A stretch of DNA of 64,000 nt from contig CP021232.1 of NCBI GenBank assembly GCA_003999685.1, positions 1,178,001 to 1,242,000 of the forward strand. The letters run 5' to 3'. Shown here piece by piece: positions 1-12,669 of the stretch. Below the pieces are notes generated by a model. That model ran no database searches and was not told where the DNA came from. It saw only the letters and a program-made list of their open reading frames with translations. A program made the position numbers and the translations under genes. Each line of letters starts with the position of its first letter. Positions within the stretch are counted from its first letter, which is position 1. The DNA is from Taiwanofungus camphoratus. Its lineage: Eukaryota > Basidiomycota > Agaricomycetes > Polyporales > Taiwanofungaceae.

Positions 1-2894
1 CTCTGCATTCATTGTTGGTAATAGATACCAATTGCAAAAAATGTAACAACGCACCAGCATAAGAGCGCGGTCATATACGAGCTGATCGAGAAACGTCGGT
101 GGACCTGTATACTGGGCAGGCAGCCAGGTCTTCACGAGCGCTGCACGCTCGTGACACTTGTTAAAGTGATCTTCGAACCACGTGAGCGCTGTAGATATAC
201 GACCGTCACTATAACTTTGTGCAGGTGAAACACATACTAACCAACGCACCCTCATCGAATCCCTCGCTGACCTCGAACTCCCCATCGGGGTCGCGCATCT
301 GCATATGCTCGTAATAATTACACAACTTCGTGACGCCATTCTGCGAAAATGACATGAGCAGCATATACAACGCGACGCACGTCATCGCGTTGTACTCCGC
401 CTGTACGTCGGCATTCTTCCGCTTCAGGGCATGCCGTTCTGGCTCGCCCTCACGCCTGGTGAACTTTGTGGGATCTGGCAGTGGTTCTGCATAATCCGGA
501 GAAAGGAAGTTGGACATTACCATTGAACATTGCGAGACGAGGAAGGCGGAGAAGATCAGCTTACTCTGCGGTATATTCTTCACATACTCATACATTTCGT
601 CCGCCCAGTGTGTCAGCACCTCAGTCTTCTGCGCTAACTCCTCGAGAGACGCGAGTAGTTCATCCTCCATCGGATCACGTTCACCATTGATCTGCAGTCC
701 TAGGCCTCGTCCCGAAATGATTGTCTGTCTTCTTGGCGAGGATGATGATGGCGTATATTCACGGTAGTACGGTGACGATCGCGTACCAGACGAGCCGAAG
801 AGTTTCTTTGTAGCGATACTGAGCGCGCGGCTGAGAGCATTGGAGGGGGAACGCGAACCCAGGCTAGAGGGTGACGAAGACAGCGGAGGAGCATTTGGGT
901 GTGGAGGTGGCGGAAAGGTGGTATTTGCGTTGGAGGGTGCGTCGAAGCCGGGATAGTCAGAAGTGCGGGGTCGCTCGTCCGTGAGTGGTGATGGCAGGGG
1001 TATGCGCCTATCTCGGAGGGGCCGCCGGCGTGCCGTGCTGATTTCTGGAGGAAATGCAGAAGCGCCGTCGGGAACCGTCTCAGCCACGCCAAGTCTGGAA
1101 TCCTTACCATCGACTGCTCGGTTCACCTCCACTGCCCTTCGATCGCCCACGAGCACATATTCGCGTCGCAACAAGCCGTCCTCTTCGGTTTCTCCGGGTA
1201 TAACAGAACCTTCTGTTTCTTCGGGCTTGGGAAGCGGTGATGTATCTAAACGAGGTGAAACAGGTAGTGATCTAGCCTCTTCTGCAACCCCGTTTGCACT
1301 GAATGATCACCCAGAGCAAACATTAGTCCTCTGCTGGAGGGAGAAATCCTTGCAGAAACATACCCATCACTAGTAGCAGCATCTTGCGGCCCGTTGCTTC
1401 CATTCACAACTTCACGTCTTCTAAAGTTGAACTTACTTGGAGGAATCATGGCTTTCGGGTCAAGCACCTCTGGCGGAATCACCTTGTGGTGCTGAGGAAT
1501 GACGGGCTGCCCATTTGGTAGGTACTCGTCCTCAACATCCGGCCACGCAGGCGGTTCCGGCGCAGGCCTGGGGAATTTCGACTTCGCCATGGCAGTGCTC
1601 CCGAAAAAGTCCTCAAAGCTGGAGCGCTCCGCGGGCAGACGCTTGAGCAGGTTGCGAATGAGCTTCTTGATATCGCTCGGGACGGGCTTGATCTCCTCAC
1701 CGCTCGCCGCTGCACGCGCCTGCGCCTGAGGATCCTCATCAGGGAACTTGATGCCCTTTGAGTTGTCGATCTTCTTGATTAGCTCGATGTGGTTCGATGC
1801 CCGGAATGGCGGCTTCCCCACAGTCATCTCGTACAGCACCGCCCCCACAGACCACAGGTCAGCCTTCGCGTCGTACTTCTCGTACCGCAGGATCTCGGGC
1901 GCCATGTACAATCTTCATACGTGAGAACATAAGATGTGAAACGCTGGAGGCGAGCGCACTCACGGTGAGCCACAGAGTGTTTCTGCCATCATTGCTTGAG
2001 GTAGCGAGCGTGCGAATCCAAAGTCTGCGACCTTGAGAATCGGGACTCCGAGAGGATGACCTCTGGCTACCTCGTCAGGAGGTGCTGGGTTGAGAAGCAG
2101 GTTCTGAAAAACACTGAGTCTCAGAAAAGCATACAAACAGCTCCACAAACTCACTTGAGGCTTTATATCTCTGTGAATTAGATTACGTTGGCGGAGGAAC
2201 TTGATAGCGCGAGCTGTAGAACGCGTCAAATTACCGCATGAAAAGAACCATGAGCAAGGAAACACGTACCAAGCTGCCGCAAAAAGCTACGAACCACAAT
2301 CTCATCTAAACCACCCGTCCTTGGGTGAGGATAGTAAGTTGGAGCTGTGCCCGGTGACGGCACGTATTCAAGGCCCTCTACCCTACCACGCTTCTTAATG
2401 TAATTTGAAAGATCGCCTCCAGCGCAGAATTCGATGATCAGATAAATGTTTCTCTCCGCACGCTGAAACCGACGTCGCACTCAGTATTAGCGCCTAGACC
2501 AAATGTCAAGAAGTACCCACCACGATGTCGAGCAGCTTGGTGATATGTCTATGTGTCAGCGCCTTGAGGATCTCGATCTCACCCTGTAGGTTGTCAAAAA
2601 GTTTAGGACTAAGACCAGCTTTGCTGACAGTCTTGATAGCAACTTGCTGGTGCGTTTGCTATAGATATGCATTAAGCCGAACACGTCCGGTAAACGGAAG
2701 GATATCCTATAACTTACTTCATGATATCCACGGTAGACAGTCGCGAAGCTGCCCTTGCCAAGATCACCCACGATGACATATGGCTTCACCTCGTCATCCT
2801 CCACTCGTCTCGTCATCGTGACCTTGTCTGAAGTTGCGCCTGGAGTATGCGTGCTTACAGTCTGAGTAGGAGCAGCCGCCGCTGTCGGAGCCAT
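1..2894 (-). CDS. ATG1: Autophagy-initiating serine/threonine kinase Atg1 (ULK family), 3' end cut by window edge
   Basis: Cytosolic kinase that starts autophagosome formation with Atg13 and Atg17. The ATG at 2894 opens a kinase domain: Gly-rich loop [15 protein letters not shown] lysine, HRDIKPQN catalytic loop, DFGFARS, then MYMAPEIL and KADLWSVG. A proline/serine-rich linker follows. The C-terminal Atg1 tandem-MIT region is clear ([20 protein letters not shown], then LTWFEDHF and [10 protein letters not shown]), which separates it from other kinases. About eight introns are needed. One, at 237-189, is phase 1 (GTATGT...CTACAG) and restores the conserved WFEDHF block. The last visible exon is 188-55; another intron runs to about position 3, so only the final residues lie outside. 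Identity is from family motifs; exon borders are inferred. Confidence 0.93.
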
Positions 2895-3413
2895 CGGCTT
2901 TGGCTAGTGTAGTGCTGAATGATAAAGGGAACTCGCTTCTAGCTGTAATCGAGAACAACAAATAGAAAGACAAGGAGCGTAGAGAGAATCTAATGCAACA
3001 CAGCAGCTTACATGGGCAGCAGTTCGGAAGGAGAGCGTGACTTTCGAGGTCACCTCAAGGTCGCTACGGAGATAAGATAATTGAGATTGGTACCCAAATT
3101 AGGTGTTTGAGACCGGCGGTCTCAGAACGATAACAAGAAATCCTATGTAGTGGCATCCCCACGAGATTTGCTATCGAATGGAATTATATAAGAGCAAGAT
3201 GAGCTTCTGCCCGAAGATGCGATACACTTGACGATCAGACTTTGGGATGGACACTGCGACGCACCGACTTGAGAACAAGGTGTTATAATCCTGTAGCAGG
3301 AGTGCTTACGACACGGTCTACTCTAAATGGATATTGGAACCTGCTGGTTTCCATCATGCTGGCTCCTTAAATCCCGGATACTCACGTTAACCATTCGCGT
3401 GTATACGTCTAAT
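2895..3413. other. Intergenic: ATG1 upstream region and FOL1 3' flank
   Basis: Between the ATG1 start and the FOL1 stop. It must hold the ATG1 promoter and the FOL1 terminator. I see no coding exon or repeat. Confidence 0.6.
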
Positions 3414-6393
3414 TCAACCCCAAAGGGCGGTACCGACCCTTACTACATCTCCCAGTTGTAGAACGTCATGGACCCTCACCACAGCAGCTCTTTGCTGAAC
3501 CGCGCAACTAACGGCAGCAGCAGTCGCCCAGCACCTTTCGTCAGGTCTAGTGTCTCTGCCCTCATAGATTCCGGTATTGTCGGATCGCATCAGTACAGAT
3601 CCCAAAAATGATTTGCGCGAGGCTCCTATGAGTTGAGGGTATCCTGCTAACGGATTCCGGTGAGGGATCTCTTCCGCGACTACTGCTGCAGCGTCTCGGA
3701 GTAGTTCCAGATTCCCTTCGACTGTCTTGCTGAACCCTATACCAGGGTCGACGATGACAAACCACCTTCTTAGCCCACCTCTGCCTTTGATGGCAGCATT
3801 AACTTTCTCTCCTAATTCTACCCTCACACCCTCCAGGACAGCACCTCTTGCATCAGGGCCCGTGGCATAATTGTATGCAGAGTAGTCCTTATTTGCAGAG
3901 GCTTCCCCACGGGAGTGCATGAGCACGACAGGGACCGCCAAGTCTCGGGCAACTTGGCGCATCTTCACAAAATGCTCTGCTGCAGACCGAGTGAGAGGGT
4001 AGTCAGGACCGGTAAATGCATAGACATCATTGATGCAATTCGCCCCAGCCCGCACAGAGGCTTCAGCTACCTCCCAGCGAAAAGTGTCAACACTGATGAG
4101 GACATCAGACGTCTTGCAGGGCAAAGCTTTGTCCGCTTCGACATTAGTGCCGTCCTCATTCATTCCAAGGCCTCTAATAGCCTGGATGACAGGAATAACA
4201 CGAGAAAGCTCCTCGTCAGTAGAGACATATTCAGCTCGCGGACGAGTTGAATAACCACCGATGTCGATGATGTCAGCGCCTGTAGCGACGGAAGAAGTAG
4301 CATATGCAAGTGCTGCAGGAAGCGTGTTATGCATTGATCCGTCCGAGAACGAGTCGGGTGTTGAGTTCAGGGTTCCCATGATATACGTTTTGCGGATTAC
4401 CTTGCGGCTTGACGATGCTGACACAGGGAAAGTCCAGTATGTGGCAGTGGGTGGCACTGGAGGAATATTATGAAGGACGGGCGATGATGGCGTTACTTCA
4501 GCTGAAGGAAGAGGGTAGCGAGGGAAAGGAACGACTTTGCTCATAGGGAACGTGTCAGCGGGTTGCCCCGCAAGAAGATTCTTTAGGAGACTTCGGATGG
4601 GCTTGCCCAAGATTGGATGAACATAGTCCGGTATCATACTGTATGGAAGGCGTGAGCGTCACACTTGTGGAGTTTTTGTAAAGACGCACTCGTTCAAAGG
4701 TCGCAGCACGAACTCTCTTTCTGCTATCCTTGGGTGTGGCACCAGTAGCTCGCCAGACAGATTGTCCAGAGCGTCGCGTTGTCCTTCAGGCCTCGTGTCC
4801 ATGACTATGTCATCGAATGTCAGGATGTCCAAATCAAGCGCACGCGGTCCATTCCTGAACGACGTCACTCGGCCAACCGTGGCCTCGATGTCCTTCAGAA
4901 ACGCCAGTAGCGCGCGAGGTTCCATGTCCGTCTCTATCTAAAACAATCTTAAGTCAGCGAACGCCCACCACCACTTGGAACGAACACACACTAGGCATGC
5001 ACAGTTGATAAACTTCGGCTGGTCAGTGACATACATCGGTGCCGTCTCGTACATGAAGCTTGTGTCAACTACGACCACTCGTGGTGTACCCTCCTTCTCC
5101 GCGAGGTCGAGATCGGGTGCCTCTAGGAGGCGCAGTGCCAGCTCGATATTGGCGAAGCGGTCTCCTAAATTAGCGCCGAGTGCGATCGCAGCCCTATGTT
5201 TATAAGATGTAGGTCCCTGAGACCCGGGAGAGGGTGGAAGCGAAGCAAGGAGTGAAGATAGACTAGACGATGTTGGGATCGCCTCAGGAGCCGATGTCGG
5301 CGAGACGGAGTAGGACGAAAAAGGTGCAGGTGCAAGTGTCGCAGGACATAATTCAGATCTGTGTGTAGCTACGCAATCTTTGTCACGATAATCTTGCAGA
5401 GTCCGAGATACTTCTACCTCTGCTGCCTCTGCCAGAACAAGTGCGCTTGGCTTCGATGCTCGGACTGTCACACAATCAGATTCCTCTCCTGTATGCAACA
5501 GTGCAGTACGAGCGACCGATGATGCAAGAGCTTCAAGCGTAAGATATGAGGATTCTTGGGCGCTCTAACAGTCATCAATAAGCACTAATTTGATTGTGGA
5601 CTCGGTTACTTACCTTAAGTATCCTTGTTGCCAAGCCTCGGAAGTCAACAGGCGCATCTTGTCTAGCAAGCCGCTGGAGAGAAATGGTGAAGCGGACGCG
5701 CTGCTTTTCTTCACGTTCACAAGGGTTTACACCGACAATTGTGGAGCACTCAAGCCCTTCGATGAAAAATTTCTCGCAAGTAGCCTCCTTCCTTGTTCTC
5801 TGTCTTTCGAATTCAATACCTGCAGCATGAGCATGTAGCAGTATTTTAGGCCTTGATATCGTGATAGACAATTTCCCGACGTCTGGGTGGATATCAAAAC
5901 AACTCTCAAAGATCTGGTCGGCCAACGCTTCCAAGGACGAAAATGCACAGGATGTACAAGAGCCAGCCAGTGATGACAGAACAGACGAGTAGTCAATGGA
6001 ATGCGTAAGATCATCATTCTGACCTGCCTGGCGAAGGTCGTATGTCATGGCCAGTGAGATGAGGACAGGCTGCACAGTATCCCCAGTCGCAGGCCACTGG
6101 GCACCATCCGTGAAGGGGACCATCAACAGCAAATTTTTGATTCGAACAACATCGCGGGGGGCTGTTGAAGCCTCATTACAGCGATAAACATCGCCGCCAG
6201 CCTGCGGAGAGATCTGACTACATAAGTTTTCCTTTGAGGATAGACGAGGGAATGTGCAGCAAACGATGTACACTACCTAAAGCTTCTTGCGTTCATATGT
6301 ACATAACAATTTGGGGAGAAATAACGATACAGTCGTGGCTTGGATCTGAAACATTCGAGCTTGAGAAGTTGCAAATTGCACAGTCGAGGACAT
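3414..6393 (-). CDS. FOL1: Trifunctional folate synthesis protein (dihydroneopterin aldolase / HPPK / dihydropteroate synthase)
   Basis: Carries three successive folate-pathway steps; the DHPS part is the sulfonamide target. From the N-terminus: two DHNA-type domains (DVVRIKNLLLMVPFTDGAQW; FIEGLECSTIVGVNPCERE). Then HPPK (ALGANLGDRFANIELAL; TSFMYETAPMYVTDQPKFIN; RALDLDIL; PHPRIAEREFVLRPL). Then DHPS (GTLNSTPDSFSDGS; DIIDIGGYSTRP; DPGIGFSKT; ASRKSFLG; RVHDV), with its stop at 3414. All three modules look complete. The start is least certain: the first DHNA exon has no ATG before its conserved core. I join it to a short exon beginning at the ATG at 6393 through a GTATCG...TTTAG intron, which keeps the frame. 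A diverging gene begins 58 bp away. Confidence 0.93.
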
Positions 6394-6451
6394 CGCAAGA
6401 CTCGATGGAGCGGAGACATGTGATGGCGAGCGCGACTGCAGGCGCCGCAAC
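6394..6451. promoter_or_regulatory. 58-bp divergent promoter gap between FOL1 and EMC2 start codons
   Basis: The two ATGs face apart with only 58 bp between them if the FOL1 start is right. Transcription starts of at least one gene must then lie inside the other. I see no TATA-like motif. Confidence 0.5.
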
Positions 6452-7669
6452 ATGGACTTCACATCCTCCGTTCAGAAGCTCGCTGCCTACCGCCCTCGGA
6501 AGACACGCAAGTCGCAGGAGACCCTCGAGAAGGGTATTATCCTCCTTCAGAATGGCGAATACATGAAGCAAGGTGATGAAGGTGGGCCAAACTCAGTCTG
6601 GCGATGGTGCGTCTACTCAGGTTACGTCCTCAGGTTGGGACAACCTAGAGAAGCTAGCGTTGGCAGCATTGGACCAGAACAACTTGGAGGTTGCAGACGT
6701 AAGCCCAAATTGCCTCCTAGGTCTCGCGTTTCTTCATACCAGCTGAATGAAGTTCGATCGCCGCATTCACTGTGCATGTAGCAATGTCTGCAACTCATCT
6801 CGGACAGATTTCCTGGCTCTCCCCGCGTCGATGTCCTCACCGGCATAAGGATGGAAGCGACAGAACCTCCAGAGGTCGCGCTAAAGTATTACGACGAGCT
6901 ACTTGAGACGGACTCGGCGAATGCGGTGTGTGTTGATGCTTCGCTCCTTATGCGCAAGATTTCTCTGACACATCGATACATAGGCTGTCTGGAGACGGAA
7001 GGCATCTGTCTTGAGAAGAATGGGAAAAATAGATCGGGCAGTGGAAGAACTGTCTGCGATGCTCGACACTTTCTACACGGACGTCGAGGGCTGGCTCGAG
7101 CTCGCGGATATATACGCGTCATGCCAACAGTAAGTACCAGATTTTTGCGTATATAGGACTACACTGATTTCGAACCTCCGATAGATACGTTTACGCGCTC
7201 CAGTCTCTTTCTCATGCGCTTCTTCTCGCCCCGCAGAATCCCTTCTACTTCCTCCAATTCGCAGAGACCGCCTACCTCTCTGGAGACATTCCACTTTCTA
7301 TCAAGATGTTTTTAGTCGTTGTAGACATGACAGACGACGACGACGGCGGTCCAGTTCTCCCTCAAGATTCGATACCTACAGGTACTACGCTGCGAGCGTG
7401 GTATGGCGTCAAGCTGGTAAGTCGTACCCTTCCCAGCTCGTCCGTGTGATTACTCACCATCTATACAGTGCACTCATCGATTGATCACAGAACCACGCCT
7501 TTCATCATCATCGGCATCACACACAGCTGCTCCCAATACCACGACGTTGTCCAATCTGGATGAGCTTTCCACCGAGCGACTGCGAACAGCTTATCTGAAT
7601 GTGAAGGGCGAATCACCCCCCAAGGCTGACGGAGAGCTAATCACTGTGTTGGCCACGATGATTCAGTGA
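6452..7669 (+). CDS. EMC2: ER membrane protein complex subunit 2 (TPR protein)
   Basis: Cytosolic TPR subunit of the EMC, which inserts tail-anchored and multipass proteins into the ER. The ATG at 6452 starts MDFTSSVQKLAAYR. The helical core is assembled from exons: DNLEKLALAALDQNNLEVAD, then QCLQLISDRFPGSPRVDVL, GIRMEATEPPEVALKYYDEL, DRAVEELSAMLDTFYTDVEG, and QNPFYFLQFAETAYLSGDIP. This order is the EMC2/TTC35 signature. The last exon (DELSTERLRTAYLNVKGES) stops at 7669. At least four short introns interrupt it. It is divergent from FOL1 with a very short shared promoter. Confidence 0.9.
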
Positions 7670-8238
7670 TACACATGTTCGTTAAAGAATACCCCTCTGT
7701 GTTCAGGACTTAACTACGTCTACAAGCATAAAGTGTACTCTAGACTGCCGTAACTGTCAGAGACTAAAATTTGCTCAGCTGAAAGTCACTTTTCAAACAT
7801 CAAAACACTCGGTCAAGGAGATGCCCTTATATCATAAATTGTGTTATGGGCATAACATGTGTGAGAGATAACATACGGTGCAGAGCGATAGTGCAACCGA
7901 TACAGTGGAATGCGCCCCCCTCGGCTAACAATATCCCAGGACTACCATCCACAATGCAAAATGAGGGTAGCTGGGCTCCCCCGCGTGGACGCCTGATGCG
8001 TCGTAAAGATACCCTGGCGAGGGCTTTTACTTCTCGGGGTTGGGGTTCCTATTAGATGGATCCAATCAGCGATAGTTCCACCGATAAACAAAGAAACAAA
8101 TAGCGGTAGGCATCAGATAGGAGCGAAAGATAAGATGTATGTTTCTCAACACAGGAATTCAGTATGAACTATGCAATTTTAGGTGCGTATCATCTTTTGA
8201 CCCAACGGCTAAAAAGGACTGAAACCGGAACGAAAGAC
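7670..8238. other. Intergenic: 3' flanks of EMC2 and RPS30
   Basis: Two convergent genes end here. No coding signal or repeat was recognised. Confidence 0.6.
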
Positions 8239-8527
8239 TCACATTCTCCGCTTGCCACCAGGGAGAGTAGTGACGTTCACGAATCTACAAGAGACACGTT
8301 AGGTAGGCGGATGGAACACGGTCCACGACATATGCTGACCTGCGGTTGTAGAGGATGCGTTTCTTTGCACGACCCTTGGGGGTCTTCTTCTTCTCCTGCT
8401 TATCGACCTTGGGCGTCTGCGACTTGACTTTGCCAGCACGGGCAAGAGATCCGTGAACTACATTGGATGAGTAACAACATTCATAGCATGTCGAAGACAC
8501 AGCAACAAGATACCAACCTTTTCCCAT
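8239..8527 (-). CDS. RPS30: 40S ribosomal protein eS30
   Basis: Small, very basic protein of the small ribosomal subunit. Three exons give a ~62-residue product. Exon 1 is only ATGGGAAAAG (MGK plus one base). Exon 2 gives [20 protein letters not shown] and [20 protein letters not shown]. Exon 3 gives [14 protein letters not shown] and a TGA at 8241-8239. Splice joints G|TT (Val) and AG|A (Arg) restore the universal eS30 sequence. There is no ubiquitin-like domain upstream, unlike the animal FAU fusion; the protein starts directly at MGK. Several minus-strand ATG or other-frame readings across these introns are artefacts of reading through them. Confidence 0.95.
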
Positions 8528-9861
8528 ATTGTCTTGCGGTGGGGAGCTAGTCGCTGTGGGCGGTAAGGATGGGTAACTCGGTACTGTACAGTCAGCGATC
8601 TAAGGTTTTTGATCCGAGCTGCTTATGTCAGTCGCCTTTCTTGTCTTTGTGGCGTTCATCGAGCTCTTTCACCACCCCGAATGGATCTACGTCCTATACT
8701 GTATACGGCTTGCAAAATCAAAAGTCTCTAGGTTTATCATGGTCTGAGAGGATCTGTTCTTCACAATGTTTCCATCGCTGCATGTTAGACACATTATCCT
8801 GTCCGCAATGGGATAGCCGTGCTCGCCTTGCTCTTTGCCAGTGCAAATTGTATCTGCAGTTGACAGCTGAGTAATCTATTAGTGCATGGACAAATCAATA
8901 TTATGACGGGCTCTTGGGACAATGTGAAGACCTCGCCTTAATCAAAACATACTTGATCCTGTGTCTTTCCTCCAGCAAAGTCCGTTGTCGTACGCATACC
9001 GGACTTCTTATCTTTCCAGTAACAAGGACTATCAAGCATTCCTACTTGATATATCCTGCCTTGTCCCTTTAACTCTCTTGCCTCTCAATGCAGCGTTTGG
9101 GATCCTCGTCTCCAACCCGTCGTCCCATGCGCAAGGGCGCTTCTCCAGTATTACACAAGATCGTGCGACTACAACGCGGCCGCCTAGCTAAAGCGTGTTC
9201 TGTGCACTTCTGCGGAAAAGGGCTAAGTAAGCGATGTTTACAGATTCCGAAGAATAGGTTCGATGCAAGTATTTATGTATCAGCCTTCTTGACGCCTATT
9301 TTTTCTATCCCAGAATGCGACACCTATTGAACGCTGGGGGAGAAATGGAGATTTCTCCTTATTTTCTTATAGTCTCAGCGGCCACTGTCCCTGCTCTGTC
9401 ATCAACAGCTCGTATCCTGCTGGTTTCGTCTCTTCCCCCGCTAACTAATTCACTGTTTGGTTCCATTGAATTGTCTCAATGGTACGCCTTCAGTGGAGGC
9501 TCAAGACGATGCTGGTTTTGGATTTGACAGATGCTCTTTTCCGTGGTGCTATTCTCTACATCTCTATGGCCATTTCCTTACAAGTTGTTAAAGGGATACC
9601 TCGTTCCTGGACCTGTTTAAATACGAGAAGGCAATTTCGGCACAACCTCGAATTCAGGCAAAAGATGCCAATTAATTCAGTGTGATGTGTCATAGCAATA
9701 TCTTGTAATCGAGTTCATCATTTCCAATCTTTGCAGTCCTAGTCTGTGACTATACTTCACCTAGTGTTCTTGAAAAACAGTGAGCAGACAGTAAAGGCCG
9801 TCAGGATCCCAGCAGCACAATTTACAAATTCACGGTACATAGGTGCGTTTGAATATGCTCA
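8528..9861. other. Gene-free stretch between RPS30 and the aldo-keto reductase
   Basis: Holds the RPS30 promoter on its left. Short plus-strand open frames of 65-100 codons occur, but none shows a recognisable domain or joins into a longer product. I see no gene here. Confidence 0.5.
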
Positions 9862-11455
9862 TCAGGGTCGTGCCCCTGCAACTCCTGCAATATCAATGGC
9901 AGCCACATCTTCCACGGTCAGCTCTGGAGAAGGCAATTTATGAGTTGAATCGTGCCCGAGGCGAGACAAGCCTCAGAGGAAATGCAAGCCAAATAGAGTT
10001 CATGCTCTCGAGTAGGTGAAGTCCCTGTCAACCCATCAGGATCAGGTAAGGCTCACCTAGATCGCCTGCACATAGATATCCGTCCAGCCGCTCCAGTTTC
10101 GTACTCGAGCTGTTAGTAGTAACGAGATCAATCATTATGTCCGTACAGCACAGATGTACAGACAAAGACTCGGACTCACGTAACGACCACTGTGCCCTTC
10201 GCCTTCGCCCACGCTAACAGCACCTGTTCAATGGTTGCACCCAGGCGAGTGGCAATGGACTTGAGGGGCGTGTCGACGGGCCCATTTGGCTGGCGGGTGA
10301 TTGGTCTACATCAGGAAGTCCAAAGTCAGCCGTGGAAAGATGTAAGAGGTCTCTACGTACATGAGCACGCTGTATGCCTCGCTGACGATGCCATGCTGAG
10401 CCGCGAACTCAACGAGAGGTCCCTGGCGTGCGAGGACATACGGGTGGAAGAGTATCTATCATGATTAAGAAGATAAGAAGGGCTTGAGATGATGATCGAA
10501 GGCCAAAGACCTACCTGATTGACCACTGGTTTGACTTTTGCGGAGGCTAAGAGTGTCCCGAGCTCTTGAATGTTGAAGTTGCTGACACCAATACTTCTAA
10601 ACATTCCTGTCAGCATTGCTCTCAGCCAAGATCCACATGCAAGACACCACTGTAGACGATTTCACTCGGGAGGCAGATAATGAAACACGGCAGAATTCAC
10701 GAGTCCTGCTGCATTCCATTATCTGCTCGTCCGGAGGAAATTGCTAGTGCCGTGATTTTGAACGTCTGGGAAAGACTCAGACATGAGAGACAGTATGAAG
10801 AGAGACAAACATGGCTAGACCGTCGGCCTGGACCTTCTCCATCTTGGACCAGAGTGTCGGGATGTCTGGTACAGCGAGATCCGGGCCATGAATCAAGTAC
10901 AAGTCCACATATTCTACACCCAACTTTCCCGCCAGTCAAAAATCAGAAAACACACCCGCGGTGATATGACACCAGAACGCATTTGTAAGCCCAAGTATAA
11001 GTGTGGAACTGCGTGCAAGCGCACACACATATTTCAAGCTATTGTGTATCGATGTTTCTACATCCGCGAGGCCGGAATATTTCGTCGTGATGTAAACGTC
11101 TGTGCGTGCGACGCTGCTCGCACGCAGGGCAGCAACTGCTTCAGCTTCATTCCTGTATACCTGCGCTGTGTCTGATCGAGAAGCGTACAATATGTCAGCA
11201 TGTTAGAGCAAAGAAAACAGCCACACGCAGGAGAAATGCAAACACACCGATGTGGTTGAAGCCAGCAGAAACAGCTTGGCTCACTCTGTCAGTTGTCGTT
11301 TGTCCGTTCCCAAGCCTCCAAGTACCGAAAGCGATGCTCGGGATAGTCGTTCCTATAGAAAGCACGCACAACAAAGAATCAGTTGCAATTATCACCACCA
11401 AACATAAATTCAATGGATGCTGACCGTCATTCAACTCGATAGGATGCCAGGGCAT
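9862..11455 (-). CDS. Aldo-keto reductase (AKR superfamily, NADPH-dependent)
   Basis: Reduces aldehydes or ketones with NAD(P)H; the substrate cannot be told. The ATG at 11455 begins MPWHPIELNDG. The AKR barrel then reads TTIPSIAFGTWRLGNGQTTT, DTAQVYRNEAEAVAALR, VYITTKYSGL, VDLYLIHGPDLAVPDIPTLW, RSIGVSNFNIQELGTLLASA and KVKPVVNQ. The catalytic tetrad is visible: Asp and Tyr in DTAQVY, Lys in TTKYS, His in LIHGPD. The NADPH-binding end reads TSSSTKLERLDGYL, and the tail ELTVEDVAAIDIAGVAGARP stops at 9862. About seven introns. It is of the compact fungal type related to glycerol dehydrogenase/GCY1 enzymes, but that is only a family resemblance. Confidence 0.88.
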
Positions 11456-12669
11456 TTCAAACGCGACCTCAGATAGAGCGGTAAAACAGGGCAAAGATCG
11501 GGCCTGAGATAAGACAAGCCATACATGTCGTCAAATTAAATACACTGGGAGGCGCCTGTCTCAAAATACACTATGAGAAGATTTCGCAATGTAGTTCTCA
11601 TATGACCTAAGGGTCACCCAGGGTCGAGTAAAAAGAACTGCGAAAACGGCACCTAACTCAAACGCGGTATTCGAAATGGACAAACAACTTGTTCACGACG
11701 CATCTGATACTTACCTGGTAGATCGGACCGCAACGATCGTGCATGTCCCAGTCCGTGAACAGTCTGTCAACTTGTCCATCCTACTCCACCAAATTCGGTT
11801 CACTACTTGCGAAGATGAGACGGAACATACATAGACGAAATAATGACTTCAGAGGGAAAACTGTGATTGACGTGAATTCACTAAAGCCTCGCGTCAAGTA
11901 GTGACCGCGCACAGAACGTGCGCTGCGAAGAGGTAAGCGTGCAAGGCGATCGAAGAGTTTGCAAACGACGTCGAGGATAACTACAGTTCACCCTAATCTC
12001 AGGTTAGGGCGTTAAGCAAAAGCAACGGTGGGCGTCCAGGATCAGAGTGTAGGTCTGTTGATCTTGTATGGTGTTGCATAATCCCAGGGTGAATCCATCT
12101 ATGCAACACCAGGGTGAATCCATCGAAAGTTGGTGCACAAATCACACCAGGCCCGATCCCCAGTCAAACAGGATGCAAACGATTTGGGTTGCAGTAGCAC
12201 GTCGCAGAGTATCAATAAGATGTTAAATAGGAATCCTGTACAGATGATACCCGAGTTATTGAGTTCACACGGTAGGAGAAGGCAAATTCGAGTCAAACAG
12301 AGCTAGCATTGGAATAACAGATGAGAACGCATAGAAACTTGCGCGAGCAGTGGTGCGCCAACAAGCGCCAACAACGCGGAATCCGTTTTGGGTCAAAATG
12401 CTAGGCAAATCAAGCTTCAAAGCTTCAAGTTCGACAGTCGAGATTAAAAAACCTCCGAAATTGACCATGTCCTCGAAAAAGGGATCAAAGTAGAGGTTGG
12501 CGTGCGGCCACTCAGCCATGCTTTGTTTTGTTGGCTTTGTGTTGGCTGCATACATAATTGCTGCGCGTGTACGCATCCATCGTCCACACCTTCTCTCATA
12601 CTTTCCTGCAATTCGGCTTGCTTTCACGCTATTGGAAATTACAAGAATCTCTGCCTAGTTGAGCCGACC
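11456..12669. other. Intergenic with a short tandem duplication
   Basis: Contains the reductase promoter. The motif CAGGGTGAATCCATC appears twice, near 12085 and 12109, as an imperfect direct duplication. A minus-strand open frame at 12627-12265 has no recognisable similarity. Confidence 0.5.

Noticed and set aside
12265-12627. 120-codon minus-strand frame
   Set aside because: No recognisable domain, no partner exons; it overlaps the flank of the kinase remnant on the other strand.
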